64,000 nucleotides of DNA from Aphelocoma coerulescens. Lineage: Eukaryota > Chordata > Aves > Passeriformes > Corvidae. The stretch is taken from positions 21,241,578 through 21,305,577 of the forward strand of contig NC_091014.1 of NCBI RefSeq assembly GCF_041296385.1. The letters run 5' to 3'. This document shows, one piece after another, positions 44,316-57,742 of this stretch. A model generated the notes under the pieces. It was not told the DNA's origin. It searched no databases and worked only from the letters and a program-made list of their open reading frames with translations. The translations under genes and the position numbers were made by a program. Position 1 is the first letter of the stretch. Every line of letters begins with the position of its first letter.

Positions 44316-47300
44316 CCTATACCATGGTTTCATCTGTCAAGAATGAGTTGTACTTTGGTCCAAAGAGAAGCAAATCTCTATCTTGTGCCTACATCATCAG
44401 CAGAGGCCAGCAGTGTCTGGGAGAGTATGCACTGCATGGTTCCCCTGGGAAAAGGGTACAAGCAAGAAGATGTTTCCATCACTCTGGAGATGCTTATCTT
44501 TCAGAAGATCTGAGATATCAGCAGCAAAAAGAGCTCATATAACTCACTGCCTGAGATAGCCCATTAACCCATGTGGACACTGCGACATCCCGCAGCCTAG
44601 TTAGCTGGAAGCTCAAGGGCAAAGGGATGTGTTTGAAAGGATGAGGAAACGTTGCATGAGCAAGATGATCCAAAGGGAATTTTAAGGACTTTTTCTGACT
44701 TTTGCTTACAAAGTCATCGCTTTCAACCTTCACACAAGTTCACACAAGTTAAAAAGATGAGTTTTGGGAACCTGTACCAACAATCATATGCCAAAGATCA
44801 CCAAATCTTTCTCATGTCTCACAGGCTTCAAAGGGGTAGGAAGGGGATTAAACAGGGTATCTCATTCAGCTCTAGTATCCCTGGCAATTACAGTAAAACA
44901 ATATTGCTGCATACCACCAATCCAAACAGAGATGTTTTCTTGCCCCACCTTAGAAAAGGTTTCTCCCAGCATTGTAATTGAATTAACAGCTGAGGAACAC
45001 AACTACCTTTTACAGTAGGTTCTGTATCCACCAGCAGCCCAGCATGCCCATGACCAGGACTCTCACAAACTTGGTGCAAAATTGGCAGGATTGTGTCAAA
45101 AGTTTAAGAGAGGCAAACAGCTAGCAAATTCAGAATTCTTATTTATAATTATGTTATTATCTTCAAGCTAAATCAATAACACTATTAGTAGTCTGAATCA
45201 AAACCTTACATCCATGCACACCTGAACTCCAAATTATTTAATATTCTGATCCATATCCAAACTCAGAGCAAGAGGGAGCCACGTGAGTGCTAATTTTTCA
45301 ACTAGGAGTCACTCAAAGGAACATTAACAACAGGTAATGAGACTCAGGAAATGCATACGTACAAATTTTGCTATTGCACTCCAGAACTTCCAGTAATGTG
45401 CTGTCGCTGCAACATCAGCAGGTAAACAAAACAGAAGAGTAGCACTTAGCAGATTTATATGCACTCTTCGAAGCAGAGACTGTAATGAATTCCCCGGTTC
45501 ATTCCAGTCAGACCTGGCAGTGTTTTGATTTTGAAAATCTTTTACACCATGGATCTGCCATAGTCCAAGGATAGGTTTTTTGGCTGGTCTTAGGAATCAA
45601 AATAAAATTTCTTTTAAGTGAAATACTTTCAAGATTTTACAGTGTCAAGCAGTTTTTTTTAAAAAAGTCAATAAAAACAGCTGCTGTGAAGAGACCTCAT
45701 GCGACAGCACTAACTACCAACAATTACAGATTAAAAACCACTCTGAGACAAGGTTAGTTTAGGCCAGAAAGGTCTCTTCAAATCCTATTTTTTATTATGA
45801 AGACAAGTGTTCATATTATCATCCTTAATAAGAGGGGTTGCACACTCACATTCCAGCCCCACTCATGCAGGCAGGAGCACACACAGAGAAGAGAAACTGC
45901 AGAAGCAGACCTGCGTTCATGCCTTCCTGGACCACACCTCCTTTTCAGTCTGGGCCTCTACATTCATCCCACCATCTTTTCACCATTCTCTCAGTAGCAA
46001 TGAAGCACTCATTTTAATGAGGCCTCACTTTCTCAAGTGTTACAAAGATGTAGTTGATCTGCAAGAAAAGCAGCTGAGTGACACGTTTAATAGCAAGCAG
46101 CTGACTTGTCAGGAATCTGAACCCGCAGAATCTCCTCTTTGACCTGCTTTGTGATTTTGTTTGATCTACTAACGAACAAAACTTAAGATTTTTTTTTTAC
46201 AGTCTCATTGAGCGCTAATCCCAATGATGCCCTATGGACCAACACTCAGCTGAATCAGTCTGCAGTGAGCACAGGGCCACAAGCCACTCCAGACACTCCC
46301 AAAGTCACTTACACTTTTACGCTAGGTAATCCTGCAAATGGCCAAATCTAATTTGGCCCCAAGTGTAAACACCTGCTGCATCTGCCTGAACTTCAGAGGG
46401 GATGACTTCCTGCAGCAAGCTCTATACAAGGTGGACACAGAAGACCAGCAGAAAGCAGGGATGCCTCATCCACACTCACCAGCTCCATGCAAGCCCCAGG
46501 TTATTTTACCCCTTCTGCAACCCAGGAAAAAAATTATTCTTTTCTTTTAGCTGGTGAACCTGCAGAAAATGAGAGTCTGAAGCATGGAAGGAAAGCCCAG
46601 GGAGTTAGGAAGTGCTGTTTTGCTGGCTTTCCTTGCACTAATAAGGGTATTACAGCACAAGGAAAAAAATGCATTTATACTGATAGTAAAAGGAGACTCT
46701 GTGTCACCAGCTCCATGCTACAACAACGAATTGCTTGTTTTCAGTGCTATAAGGTCATCTTCAAGGACGGGTTTCGGACTTCTCCTGGAAGAAGCCAGAA
46801 AGGAGGCGGATTTTCTTCCAGCGTGGGGGAATCGGAGCATGACCATGTGGAAACTAACACAGAGTATTCCAGTCCCTTCCTTGCCAGAACCAGTTCTTCC
46901 TTGTAATTAACCATTTATCACATGCACAAAGAAATATTCAAGTCGAAAGGACATTTGCAGCATCCGTGAATTCAAATTGTATAAATGTGCCTTGGGATGT
47001 CACAGGCAGGCAGTTGGTCTCGCTCTCCTCCTCAAAGCATAAGCACCAAACTGCACTCCAATGTCCAGCACAGCCGCACCTTTTTGCAGCAGCACGAGTT
47101 CCCTTCATCAGCAGCCTGAACCTGCATGTCCCCCTTGCTGACTTGAGCACAGCGAGAGGAGAGCTGCAAAGAGTGAAGGATTTCTTCGCTAAGATGCAGC
47201 TGTACAGAACAGCACACAGACTTTTAAAGCTATGCAGAATTTTGGCACGAGGCAGAGCCAACATTTTTTGTCTTCCTATTATATGGTGTTATAGGGCTTA

Positions 47301-49616
47301 ATAGAAGAATCCTGTATAAACTGCAATGATAATGCCATATGAAATTGATCCCATGAATCAGTGGGGTAAATAAGTTTTAACCCATAAATAATGAAATGCA
47401 AATACGGTGAGTAATTAATCAAGCCCCATGCAAAAAAATCCTTTTCTTCCAATTCTACCTCTCACTTGGTGGTGTGTTTGCTGTGTGATTCCCTATCTCA
47501 TCACCAGGCTGTCTTTTTATTCTTCTATTTCTCTTTATTTTGTTTTTCTGTTTGGGTTTAACAGATTCCTGCACTCTTAATTTTCATGTATTTATCTGTC
47601 TGTGCCAGTGATTTATCCAGGACTTCTGAGACATAGGATAAAAGGTCTATGAAAATGGGAAGCTATTGACCACACTCAATAGAGTACTACAGTACATATT
47701 GTACTTAGGCAGCTGATAGTGCAAGCCACAGAGAGAGGTAGATGGGGAAAACTCTTGAAACTGAAAGTTTAGTGATTGTCAGGAGCTAAGAAACACATAG
47801 ATGAGGAATAGAGAATTTTCCTGGCTTCTGCTACTGGAGATAAATCACAGGTGTTTATCTGGTTTGTCTTTCTTGAAATTTTTAAAATTTCATTTGGACC
47901 ATTTGTATCCTCATGTTGGTGTTTCTCATTTTGATTGCTCTGAGATTAAAGTGAGGTTTTTTTCTCTCTGTCCTTCAAATTAATGTTCATGACAGTTTTT
48001 AAAAAGCCCTTTTATTTCTCTTGTCTTACACATCTTTCCTCATCTTCTTATAGCTCCTCCTACCCCCACCTTCTCCTTCCCTTTTCTTCTTAGGCACAGC
48101 CTCCAAGTTTTCCTCTCTTACAGCTGCTGCTACAACAGCCTGAATACTCTTGTGTAAAGTCTCAGATGACAAAGCAGGAGGTAGAAGAAAAAAAGGGGGG
48201 AAAAATAAAGGAACAAGAAACTCAGGTGATTTTCAGATCTTGTTGGGGATCTAAGACATACTCACTGCCTTATTGACTTCCTATCCCTTTTCAAACCTCA
48301 CCTGGAAACAACTCTTTTGTTTCTTAACTACTTTTTCCTTCTCTTTTGTTTCCCACTGCTTTCTCAGAAGCAAGAAAAACACAAGAAGCAAGAAAAACAC
48401 TGCTTAACTTGATGACACCTGCTGATACTCTCCATACTCAATGTTCATTTCAGCTTGGGGAGTAGAAGAGAACGTATGTGCAGAAGAGATGGTGCTGGAT
48501 GAACTGGTGTCCTGCCTCAGGGAGCCATGAAGAGGCAGTGGTACCTGATGCAGATGGAGCCACCCAGCAGAAAAACCAAACTGGGGGGGCTGCTTCTGCT
48601 CACAGACAAATAACTCCTGCAGCTGAGAAGGGAGCTGGGAGAAGATGGGGAGACACATGACAACAGGGCAGAAACAGCCTGGAGAAGCAGAGGCATAGCA
48701 AGAAAGGGCACGTGGTAAATATTTGGTAAGGCTTTCAAGGGGAGATGAGTAGAATAGAATCCACAAGAAAGGTGCCTGCAGCAAATTGAACAGGCTAAAA
48801 TAAACACCAGACACACTATAAAGGGTTAAGGACAAATATCGAGCAGGCTGTATGTTCCAGGTCACATTTGATTGCACTTATTCATTTGTCTACTGTGGTT
48901 TTTGGTTGCCACAAGTGAAAAAAAGGTAATTGCAGCATTTTCACCTGTGTTTAGCTTTTCCTGGTGTTTTGTTATTGTTTTGTTTTGTTGTTGTTTTAAT
49001 AAACACACAAGGCTCATCTAAATGAATGGAGTGTCCCTGGCTCTAACAGCACAGTGCTGGCTTGTGCTGATCCAATCTGCCTGGACAGACACTCTGTGCA
49101 CTTCAGTGTTCCTATCCATTGTACTTCACTCCAAACTCATATAGCTAGTTAACCAGTTATTTGCATGAACCTGAAAGCAGCACCTACCTGTGCCTGTCTA
49201 CTTAAGGGCCTGTCAGCAAAAGAATTATAAAATCCCCTTTTCATGGATGCATAACACAGTCATAAAATGTGTTTTCCTTGTTTCAGAAGTGTCCAACACA
49301 GAAACACTTATTTCAAAAGAGGAGCATGATGCAATGCATGATGAAAACGTATTGCTGCCTATTTCACACCAGTGTCTGCCTAACGCCTCCAAAACAGAGG
49401 TCCTTCCTCTAAAATTACAAGTCATCAATCATACTGAACACAACACTACAATCTCCACAGAACAGCTCTAACACACGAGACAGACGTGAATAAAAGCAGT
49501 CAGTTTTCCCAGGTGGGCTCAGAACCCACACCAGCTGAACTTGCCAGCTGGGCCAGGACCAGTCATGGCCTGCATTGAGGGTTCTAGGAGGAGTCAGGTG
49601 ATGCATAAACTTACTG
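44316..49616. other. Upstream region: no recognisable gene
   Basis: About 5.3 kb. A stop-poor, relatively CpG-rich stretch at 46490-47300 yields several overlapping frames on both strands, without domain similarity. Short tandem duplications lie at 44731-44750 (10-bp unit twice) and 48366-48400 (18-bp unit twice). A 157-codon minus frame at 48404-48877 is serine-rich at its C terminus and unrecognised. No CR1 seen. Confidence 0.5.
48366..48400. repeat. Tandem duplication of an 18-bp A-rich unit
   Basis: AGAAGCAAGAAAAACAC occurs twice in direct succession with an 18-base period. A simple local duplication. Confidence 0.8.
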
Positions 49617-49960
49617 AGAATCATAGAATGGTTTGAATGAAGAGACTTTCAAAGATCATCTAGTCCAACTTCCCTGCTGTGCGCAGGAACACCTTCCAAG
49701 AGACCAGGTTGCTCCAAACCCCTTCCAACCTGGACCTGAACACTTCCACAGATGGGGCATCCACAACTTCTCTGGGTAACATACTCCTATTTCTCACCAG
49801 CCCCATCACAAAGAATTTCATTCTTATGTCTAATCTAAACCTATCCTCTTTCAGTTTAAAATCATTCCTCCTTATCCTGTCACTAGAGGCCCTGGTAAAA
49901 AGTCTCTCCATTTTCCCTGTGAGTCCCCATTAAGCATTGAACAGGCCTCCCCACCCCTAC
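49617..49960 (-). mobile_element. CR1 LINE fragment, 3' end
   Basis: Starts with AGAATCATAGAATGGTTTGA and runs through 'agatcatctagtccaacttc', 'gaccaggttgctccaaaccc' and 'tctaatctaaacctatcctc', the reverse complement of the CR1 3' region; truncated at about 49960. Small open frames on both strands here belong to the element. Confidence 0.88.
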
Positions 49961-52900
49961 AGAGTGCAATTTTTCCTTGGAAATGCTGCTGCTCAGTAAG
50001 TGCGCATACATGTATGATCCTTTCCTTTCTGCCCTGAAAATACCATAGGTCTAAGTCTCAGAATTTGTCTGTATAATTACTGGTCCCAGATTTACAATTT
50101 TCTCTTGTTTCCTCAAAGGCTTTCAAGAACCCCAAGTCATGTTTCTAAAGATCAGAGGTTGCAATTTGAGATGCATGGAAGTAAATAGTAATAGACAAGC
50201 AGACCAACCCTTCCACTCCTACCATTAACAACCCACTGGTTGGGGGATTCATTCATCTGCTTGCTGATTGTATGATCAAACCATTCTCAAATAGTATTTT
50301 AACCTAAAACAACTGCAAGATTCAGAAATGTATCTTTAAAAAGAAAAAGGAAAGGAAAAAAAAAAACTTGTTTGTGCTGTACATAGAGCATCTGGTTTCA
50401 GTTTCCTGACACTCAGAGTTGACTCTTGCTAAGAACTGGTAACACTAAACCCTTTGCCTTTGACTGAGGAGCTGGGATAATCATGCTCAAATAAAGGAGC
50501 AGCTATTTCCAAACTTCTGGCAGCACAGTGTGTCTTTAACCTACTGTTTAAATAGGTGCTGCCAAGCATCCCCGGGAAAAAAACACACAACAAAATATGC
50601 AAACCCACGAGTAGCCATGCAATACTTTCTTAGCAGAGGAGCTGCAGGACAAGGTGGGCACAGGATTTGCTTCACACAAAGTCCTGCCTATGGTGACCCC
50701 ACTCCCACAGCTGACTGTGTTTTGATGTTTGAATAAATGCAAAAGTATGCCTCTCTAAACAGCCAATGCTAACAAGTGGAAAAGAAGTCTCCACCAAAAC
50801 TGCTGCTGCAGAGCACAGTGGAATTCTCATTGTAACAAGATGAGTTTCTTCTATGGGTTTGTAGTAGGATGGAGAGGTCACTGCAAGGCTGCTCAGCAGC
50901 TGGTGGGAACATTTTTCTTCTCACTGCTAAGTGCATTTGGATATATGACTAAGGAGAGCCAGTAAGGGCCAGCTACACTATATGAGGGGAATAGAGAGCA
51001 GTGTAAATCCTCCTCCTTGCATGACCAGTTTCATCCCACAAGGCTAATTATTCAGGCAGCCTCCAAAGACTTCTGTTGGGCAGCTTTCATCATGCATCTT
51101 CTGAGCTCTTAGGCTAAATGTTTCTTTTATAGCACCCAGTGATGTGGTTAAAAGGTCTAAGCCAAGTATATTTTACAATGTTTGCTTTGTACATTAGGTA
51201 CTTCGGTGTATATATATATATTTTTTTTTTTTCAAATTTGAATTTACAGTAGCTGCTTCATGTACTTAGAAATTTTGTACAGTATCAGCTCTGAATTCAA
51301 GCACAGCCTACACTTTCTATCATAGAATATATACCTAGGAAAGTCTTCAAACACAATCACCATATACAAACACTTTCAACTGTTTAAAAGCAAACAAGCT
51401 GAAAATTTATAGGGGTATATTAAGACATAAAGTTTATTGTGCTGATGTGTAAGGATAATAGGAAATATGCCTCAGAGCACGATGTCATTGAAAACAGAAC
51501 CTGCATTTCTGCTCAAACAACTGAAGGACAGTCAGAATTCCAGTATTTAATATATACGTTCTGAAACATTTATTTGGATAGTCTTATTTCCAAGGAACCA
51601 GAATGCATAGCTCAGTTGTTCCAGGAGCACTTCCAAATTTATGTATGGTGCATCAGGAAAGAACAAACTATTATTGCAATAGCTGAAAACTGCAAGTTTT
51701 AGTTCAGGCTGCATATTTCACAAGAGAAGTCCATCTATAGACTCAAGAAAAAAGGAACAATTTTATGGGCTAGTTTACCCTGTAAAATATTCTGCCTAAT
51801 CCTTGTAAAAATATACTTCATGCTAATCCTTCTGCCTGAAAGCATTTTTGCAGACAACTTAGAACATTTCTATCACATTTTATTAGCTTTAAGCTGATCT
51901 AATTTCTCTGATTTTCATCAGGTTTATTAGGATCTGTCTAGATATCAGATTTTTATAGTTGGTCTGGTCTTATATAAAATGACCAAACTGGTATATTTTA
52001 ATTTCCCAAGTGGATATCTGTCTTCATCTGTGTCCTGTAAAGTACTAAGTACCTTCCTGGCCCTTAATTAATTAGGAACAATGACCTATGCATCAGGTAG
52101 TAATAGCATCCAATTAATGGAAATGTATAATGTAAAGTATTATCAGTCACATCACAGCAGAGAGGTATTTGCTCGTTTGTGCTGCATGCCCTGGGTATGC
52201 TGTACCAGCCATCTGTGCCATGACAGAGTGCTAGCACAAGATTAAACTCCCCTCAGCCCAGGCTTTTCAATGTGAATTTCTAAAGACATTCAGAAGCTAA
52301 CATTCTGTGCAATTATGGCTGCCACCAGAAACATTGGATCTCCAAGCTTTAGCCATGCCTACCATCGAGTTCATGGCTGTAGGACAACCATGGAGGCTCC
52401 GGGAACATGCGAGGCTAGAACCTGCTGGGCACAGGAAAGCTTTGAAGCACTGAAAACTCCCCTGCTGAATGCTTTGCCCTTTCAAAACAAAGCTGGAAAC
52501 CAGTCTGAGAGGACAGAAATCCCTTTTCAACAGTTTTTGCTGCACATGTACAGAGCCTGTGGAGTCACACCAGAGGAAGCTTCACTTCAAGGCATAAATG
52601 ACTTGCACATGCTACTGTGCTTTGCAGATGATTTTTTAACACAATCTACCATCAAATAACTATGCATCATCTCCCACAGGAAACAAAAGAAGTTGCACAT
52701 GAGCACCTGAACACAGATTTCTCAATAGTTTTCTGTAGTACTTGAATGATGACATAAAGAAAAGCCAGTAGGAAACTCAAACTCTACTATTCCCCATTTG
52801 TTTGATGGGCAAGCATGAACTGCAACTGGCAGAGAGATTTAGAAATTAGTTACTAAAGTACTGAAATGTAAGGTTATCTGAGATTATGAGGATAATTCTT

Positions 52901-55900
52901 TGAGTATCTCTGAAATACGTATTGGCTTGCTCTGGGAAGTCAGGTGACAGCAACTCACCAAGGCTTTGTCTCTGGACCAGTTCTGTATCAGCATCCATAA
53001 AATACTAAAGTTTATTCATGCTGAGTACACTGCAATTTGATATAGTTAACATAGCTGGCAAGAGATCTCCTATTATTTACTCAAAGAAAGATTGCACAGA
53101 TAAGGGTTGGTGCCAAAAGGTGGAACCATGCTGGACAAGGGGCTAGAGCAAGGAGGCTACTGCACCATGAAGCTGAGCTAGAGTCTCCAGGCAGAGTACT
53201 GGAGTACTGTGATTTTATTCCTTTGCAAAGGATGTGAGACACATGGGTGAAAAACACTACATAAAATGAGAACTTATCTCATGGCAAGATCCAAAAAACC
53301 AAAACAAGAACCCAGAGAGCTCCAGTACATTGCTAAAATCAGCTGCAGCATTACACTTTCCCTAAAGTTTTGGGTAAATATCTCCAGGCAGAAAAATCAC
53401 AAGCATTTCAGAGAGAAATGTGACTTTTCACTTAGCTTTCAAACTGGAGTGTCTATAAAGGACAACCACTCCCCTTTGGCTGGTCCCCACTTACAGCAGC
53501 TAGGAGAAGGTCTGAAGTCCACCACCATCTCCAGCTCTCCTACCTTACAGGGAGGAAGATGGAGCCAGGACCCTGCCTCTCGTTCTGGTCTCCATCACCA
53601 CAAGGGTTTACAACTGTGGCCTCTTGGCTTCAAGTCTAACCATAAAAGGCCATTAAAAAAGGACATGCAAGAGCGCTGCTTCCATTCTTTTATAAAGAAC
53701 TATGGCTGTGCAGAAGGGAAACTGCTGTGCAAATTAGACTACACTGCCCAGCATACAGCCAGCCACCCTACTCATCCTGCTAACTTGATGTTTGAAAGCA
53801 CCTTCTGTCACCAAAAAAATGACAAGAAATTCTTATACAGTTTCACCCACTGATTTTATGAAAGCACTGAACTACCACCTCTAGAAAAACCCAAAACCCT
53901 GACATTCTTTTGCCTCAGCGTTCATTGATTTGCACTGTTTTCCTGTGGTGTGATGTGTAGCAGTCTGTAAAAGTACAATTAGATGAGCATGCTTGCTGAA
54001 GTTTCAACATTACCTATACTTATTTGACTCATTTGGTTTTTAAATAAGGTTTTGAAATAAGGCACTTAAATACTTTAAAGCCAATACTTAACATTTAGAT
54101 TTGTTTAGACTGAATATAAATATTTATTTAGACATAGTTAAGCTTATGTCAAACAAGAGTATTCAGTTAAATTGATATAATCATTCAGTAACATTAAAGC
54201 AACTTGGGAATTCTGACAAGCCTTTGAAAAGTAAAAGCATTAAAAGTGCCCGAAGATTTGCAGAAAATAATAAAATGAGAACATGGAAAGTGTAAGCAAT
54301 TTACTTTTTAGCTCTCTAGAGGAGCTGTCCAAACCTCTGGGGCATCCCACAGTCTGGTACAACCATCCAGAAGACAGAGTATAGGGAAACTGTCTACAAA
54401 GTTGGATGGGGATAAGAATTGCCTATGCTGGGTGCATTTGTTACTTCTTTGAAATAATTGACCCCTGATGCTAAAGATAGTAACACTGGTGGGATTCAAA
54501 TACTCCAGACATTTATGAAGTCCCTCTCACTTTCTGGCAAAGAATTTAATCTGTCCCTACTTGCACTGTACAGTGCCTTCAGCAAGAGATGCAGTGGTTT
54601 AATATTAAAGGACTGTAAGTATTCAAACTGAGGAGGAGGTGTAATTCAAAGAGCAAAGGAAGGTCACTGTGCTCAGCCTCACGAGTATGTACAGCATGCT
54701 CACTGCCAAAGGAAGAGCTAGGGGAGGGGGACGGATCCTACCTCCACACATAAAAGAAAAAAAATAAACAAGCAAAACAACTACACCACTGATTTCAGAG
54801 GCCATCGCTCCATCTCAATACACCTGGAAAAAAACACACCAGTCTCCATTAGGTGACTAAACAAACATCTACCCCCTCAAAAATAGCTGCTCAGCAAGAC
54901 TGCTGTTTGCTTATTTGACAAGGTTCCTCAACTTGTAATGTCTTTCTCATTTCCTTCCAGTCCAGGGCCACTGACAAAGCGCTTTATCACACTTTGTGCT
55001 AGACAGCTGATTTCACTGTACCAGCCACCAGAAACACCGAGGTCTCAATCCAGCATCTGCAGCCCTGGTCCCTTTTGCACAGCAAGCAGAGTTCACAGAG
55101 CTTGAGGAAGTGCACAGGGTATCTTATGGATGACAAAAATGTAACATTTTATTAAGGTTTGTATTAGCCTCTAAGCAGAAGTGCGACAGGAAAAAAAACT
55201 CTACTTGAAAGAGTCAACCTCCTTTGTCTAGATGAATCAATGGTCCTTTACCCCCTCCATCACTGCATCCATATGGGATGGACATAAACCTGTTGAAGAT
55301 GCATATGGAGAAACTTCATTTCTAGTACAAGTCAGGACTCTCTTATACATTCTGGAGTCTTATAACAATATTCATGTAAAATTCCCACAGTGTTCTAGGA
55401 AGCCTGACAGGGATCAGCACGTTTATTAAAAATGCTTTATTTCAACTTACTGGAACTGCTATTTGATTTATGAAGTCCTTTGCCAGCTTCAGAGTGATTT
55501 GCACAGAATCAGAATGATTGGCGCTGAATGAGTTGGGTGACATAATACCTATTTTGTCCTAGCATCACCAACCTTATACAATGCATCTTTTGACATGTGA
55601 CCTTGTTCAATTAGATAAACAGAGCAATTTAGATAGGTAGAAGGCAATTATTAGGGTTAGATGCTGGCCAGCTAACTGAAGCAGGAGTACCATTTGTTAA
55701 AAAAAGGTTTACGTTGTTTAGCAAATTTAATGACTGGAAGCTTTCAAGAGCTTTGGACTGTACTACATCCAGCTATGAAACAACCAAATGTATGGTGCTC
55801 CCCTCATACCACAGCAGGTGACATTTGTGAGGTTTTGGGCAAGACTGCTTCTTTCAAAAAGATGCCTGGAAAGAAATAGCTTTCTAACCTACTCCTTTCT

Positions 55901-56717
55901 ATGCCTAATTGTCTATATCTTAGCTGGACCCTATTTATTTAATGACAAATAGGTAAGTAAGGAATCAGGACTGTGCTATTTTCACAACTTTTTTTCATCC
56001 TGGGGAATTGTCAAATATCATTTTTATGGAAGGATTTCAGTTTTTCACTATCCCTAAGTTATTTGTCAGGGCTTCTAGTTTTTTAATGGAAGATAGAGTA
56101 AGAAGAAAGAAGACAGGGAATAACAGCATGATAACTTAGAAATAAGTCACTCCTTAATTGGTCCATGATGATTACTAGAAAAACTACATTCCTGCATGGT
56201 AAAGCCTTGATGACAGAGCCCAGTGAACAGCAGAGGGAAGAAAAAGGTCTTGGCTCTTCTGTGCAATGCTGGATACTTACAGACATTTCTTTTTGTGTAT
56301 TTTAACTAACCTTTTTTCTGTATAAACACGAGATCTATCACATGGTCATTTCCCACTGAGGTTCTCAAGTGAGCCTGTGCCAGGGCTTCCCTATCCCAGC
56401 CACCCAAAGGACTTCACTGCAAAAAATCCCTGACCTCTTCCAGAGAGAACAGGATGCAGCAAGAATGAATGAAATGTTTGTAAGGCCCTCATCCTATCTG
56501 AGCACCCTTTCAAATCCCAGCCACCAGTTGGCCCTGCACTGAGTTTTTTGTTCCTGGCATGTCTGAAAGGGTCTGAGTATTAGTTTAGCCTACTCTGGTA
56601 AGTCATTCTTCAAAAGCCTTTTAAAGCCTGCCTAATTGCTTTGAAACTTTTATATTAAACCTTCCAGTACTAAAAATCTCTTCTAATGCTTTTTATTTTG
56701 GACAGGATGCCAGCTTT
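49961..56717. other. Upstream region: no recognisable gene
   Basis: About 6.8 kb, AT-rich. A (TA)n tract followed by a T run lies at about 51209-51232. The longest frame, 195 codons at 53266-53853 on the plus strand, has no family resemblance. Nothing else recognised. Confidence 0.5.
53266..53853 (+). other. Unexplained 195-codon open frame
   Basis: Opens with ATG (A at -3) and runs 588 nt without stop in AT-rich DNA, encoding a basic, lysine- and histidine-rich product beginning MRTYLMARSKKPKQEP. There is no signal peptide, membrane segment or recognisable domain, and I see no repeat signature. A chance frame or an old degraded element is most likely; a lineage-specific gene cannot be excluded from sequence alone. 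Confidence 0.12.
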
Positions 56718-57230
56718 ACGAAACCATTGAATGGTCTGGGTTGGAAGGAACCTTCAAAGACCACCTAGTCCATCTCTCCTTCCATGGGTAGAGACATCAT
56801 CCAATAGACCATGCTGCTCAAAGCCTCTCAGTATGGTCTAGGACACTTCCAGGGATGGAGCATCCACAGCTTCTCTGGGCAATCTGTTCCAGTCTCACCA
56901 CTCTCAGAAAAAGATTTCTTTTTCATATATCCAATCTAAACCTACCTTCTTTCACTTTAAAACTGTTTCCCCTTGTCCTGTCACTACAGGCTGTCGTAAA
57001 ATGTCTTTCTCTGTCTTTCTTATAACCCTTCTTTATATACTGGAAGGCTGCTATAAGATGGCCCTGGAGCCTTCTCTCCTTCAGGCTGAACAGTCCCAAC
57101 TTTATCAGCCTGTCTTTCCAGCAGAGGTGTTCTACTCTTCTCACCTTTTCTGTGGCCCTCCTCTGGACCTGCTCTAATGGGTCCATGTCTTTCTATACTG
57201 GAGACCCCAGAGCTGGACACAGAAGTCCAG
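56718..57230 (-). mobile_element. CR1 LINE fragment (about 0.5 kb)
   Basis: Reverse-complement CR1 with 3' end near 'gaatggtctgggttggaagg', then 'ccacctagtccatctctcct', 'ttcttataacccttctttat' and 'cttctctccttcaggctgaa'. The minus-strand frame at 56923-57186 is a remnant of the reverse-transcriptase C terminus (MDPLEQVQRRATEKV and following). Confidence 0.88.
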
Positions 57231-57730
57231 GTAAGCTGCATTTTGAATGCTGTTTCCTTGTTTGCAACCACCTCCCTGACCCAGAGCATAGATGCTCCAT
57301 CTGTCTTTCCCACCTCTGGCCATTCAAAAAACCACTCACTGACCTTATGCTTTCAGTCTTCCAGTTGCCTCCAAGGGTTTACCTCTCCCTGCCTCCTCTA
57401 ATGACCTTCTTCCTTGTACACTGAACACAAATATGTAAGATTTTTCATCTTTGTACCCCATACTGTGGAAAAAAAAGTCAAAGCAGAGCTGGAAGCTGCT
57501 GCAGCCCTGGTTTCAGCTGGGTGCTGGCCTTCACTCTGTCCCTGGGCTATGCACCTTCAGAAAAGCACTATATTTATCTTGTGATAAGACCCAAGGACCC
57601 AAGTGGGATCCAGAACACAGACAGACTCAGCCCAAGGTCGACAGGCAGGCAAATCCAACTTGCTCATGACTGACAAGCAAATGCCACACCCCTTGTCCCT
57701 TTTGAAACACCCCTCAGCACAAGCCTTCCT

Positions 57731-57742
57731 CCCCCCCCCCCC
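57731..57742. repeat. Poly-C run of 12
   Basis: Uninterrupted C tract; length is prone to polymorphism and sequencing error. Confidence 0.85.

Noticed and set aside
48404..48877. 157-codon minus-strand open frame
   Set aside because: Serine-rich with hydrophobic stretches but no recognisable domain, exon borders or start context; more likely chance.
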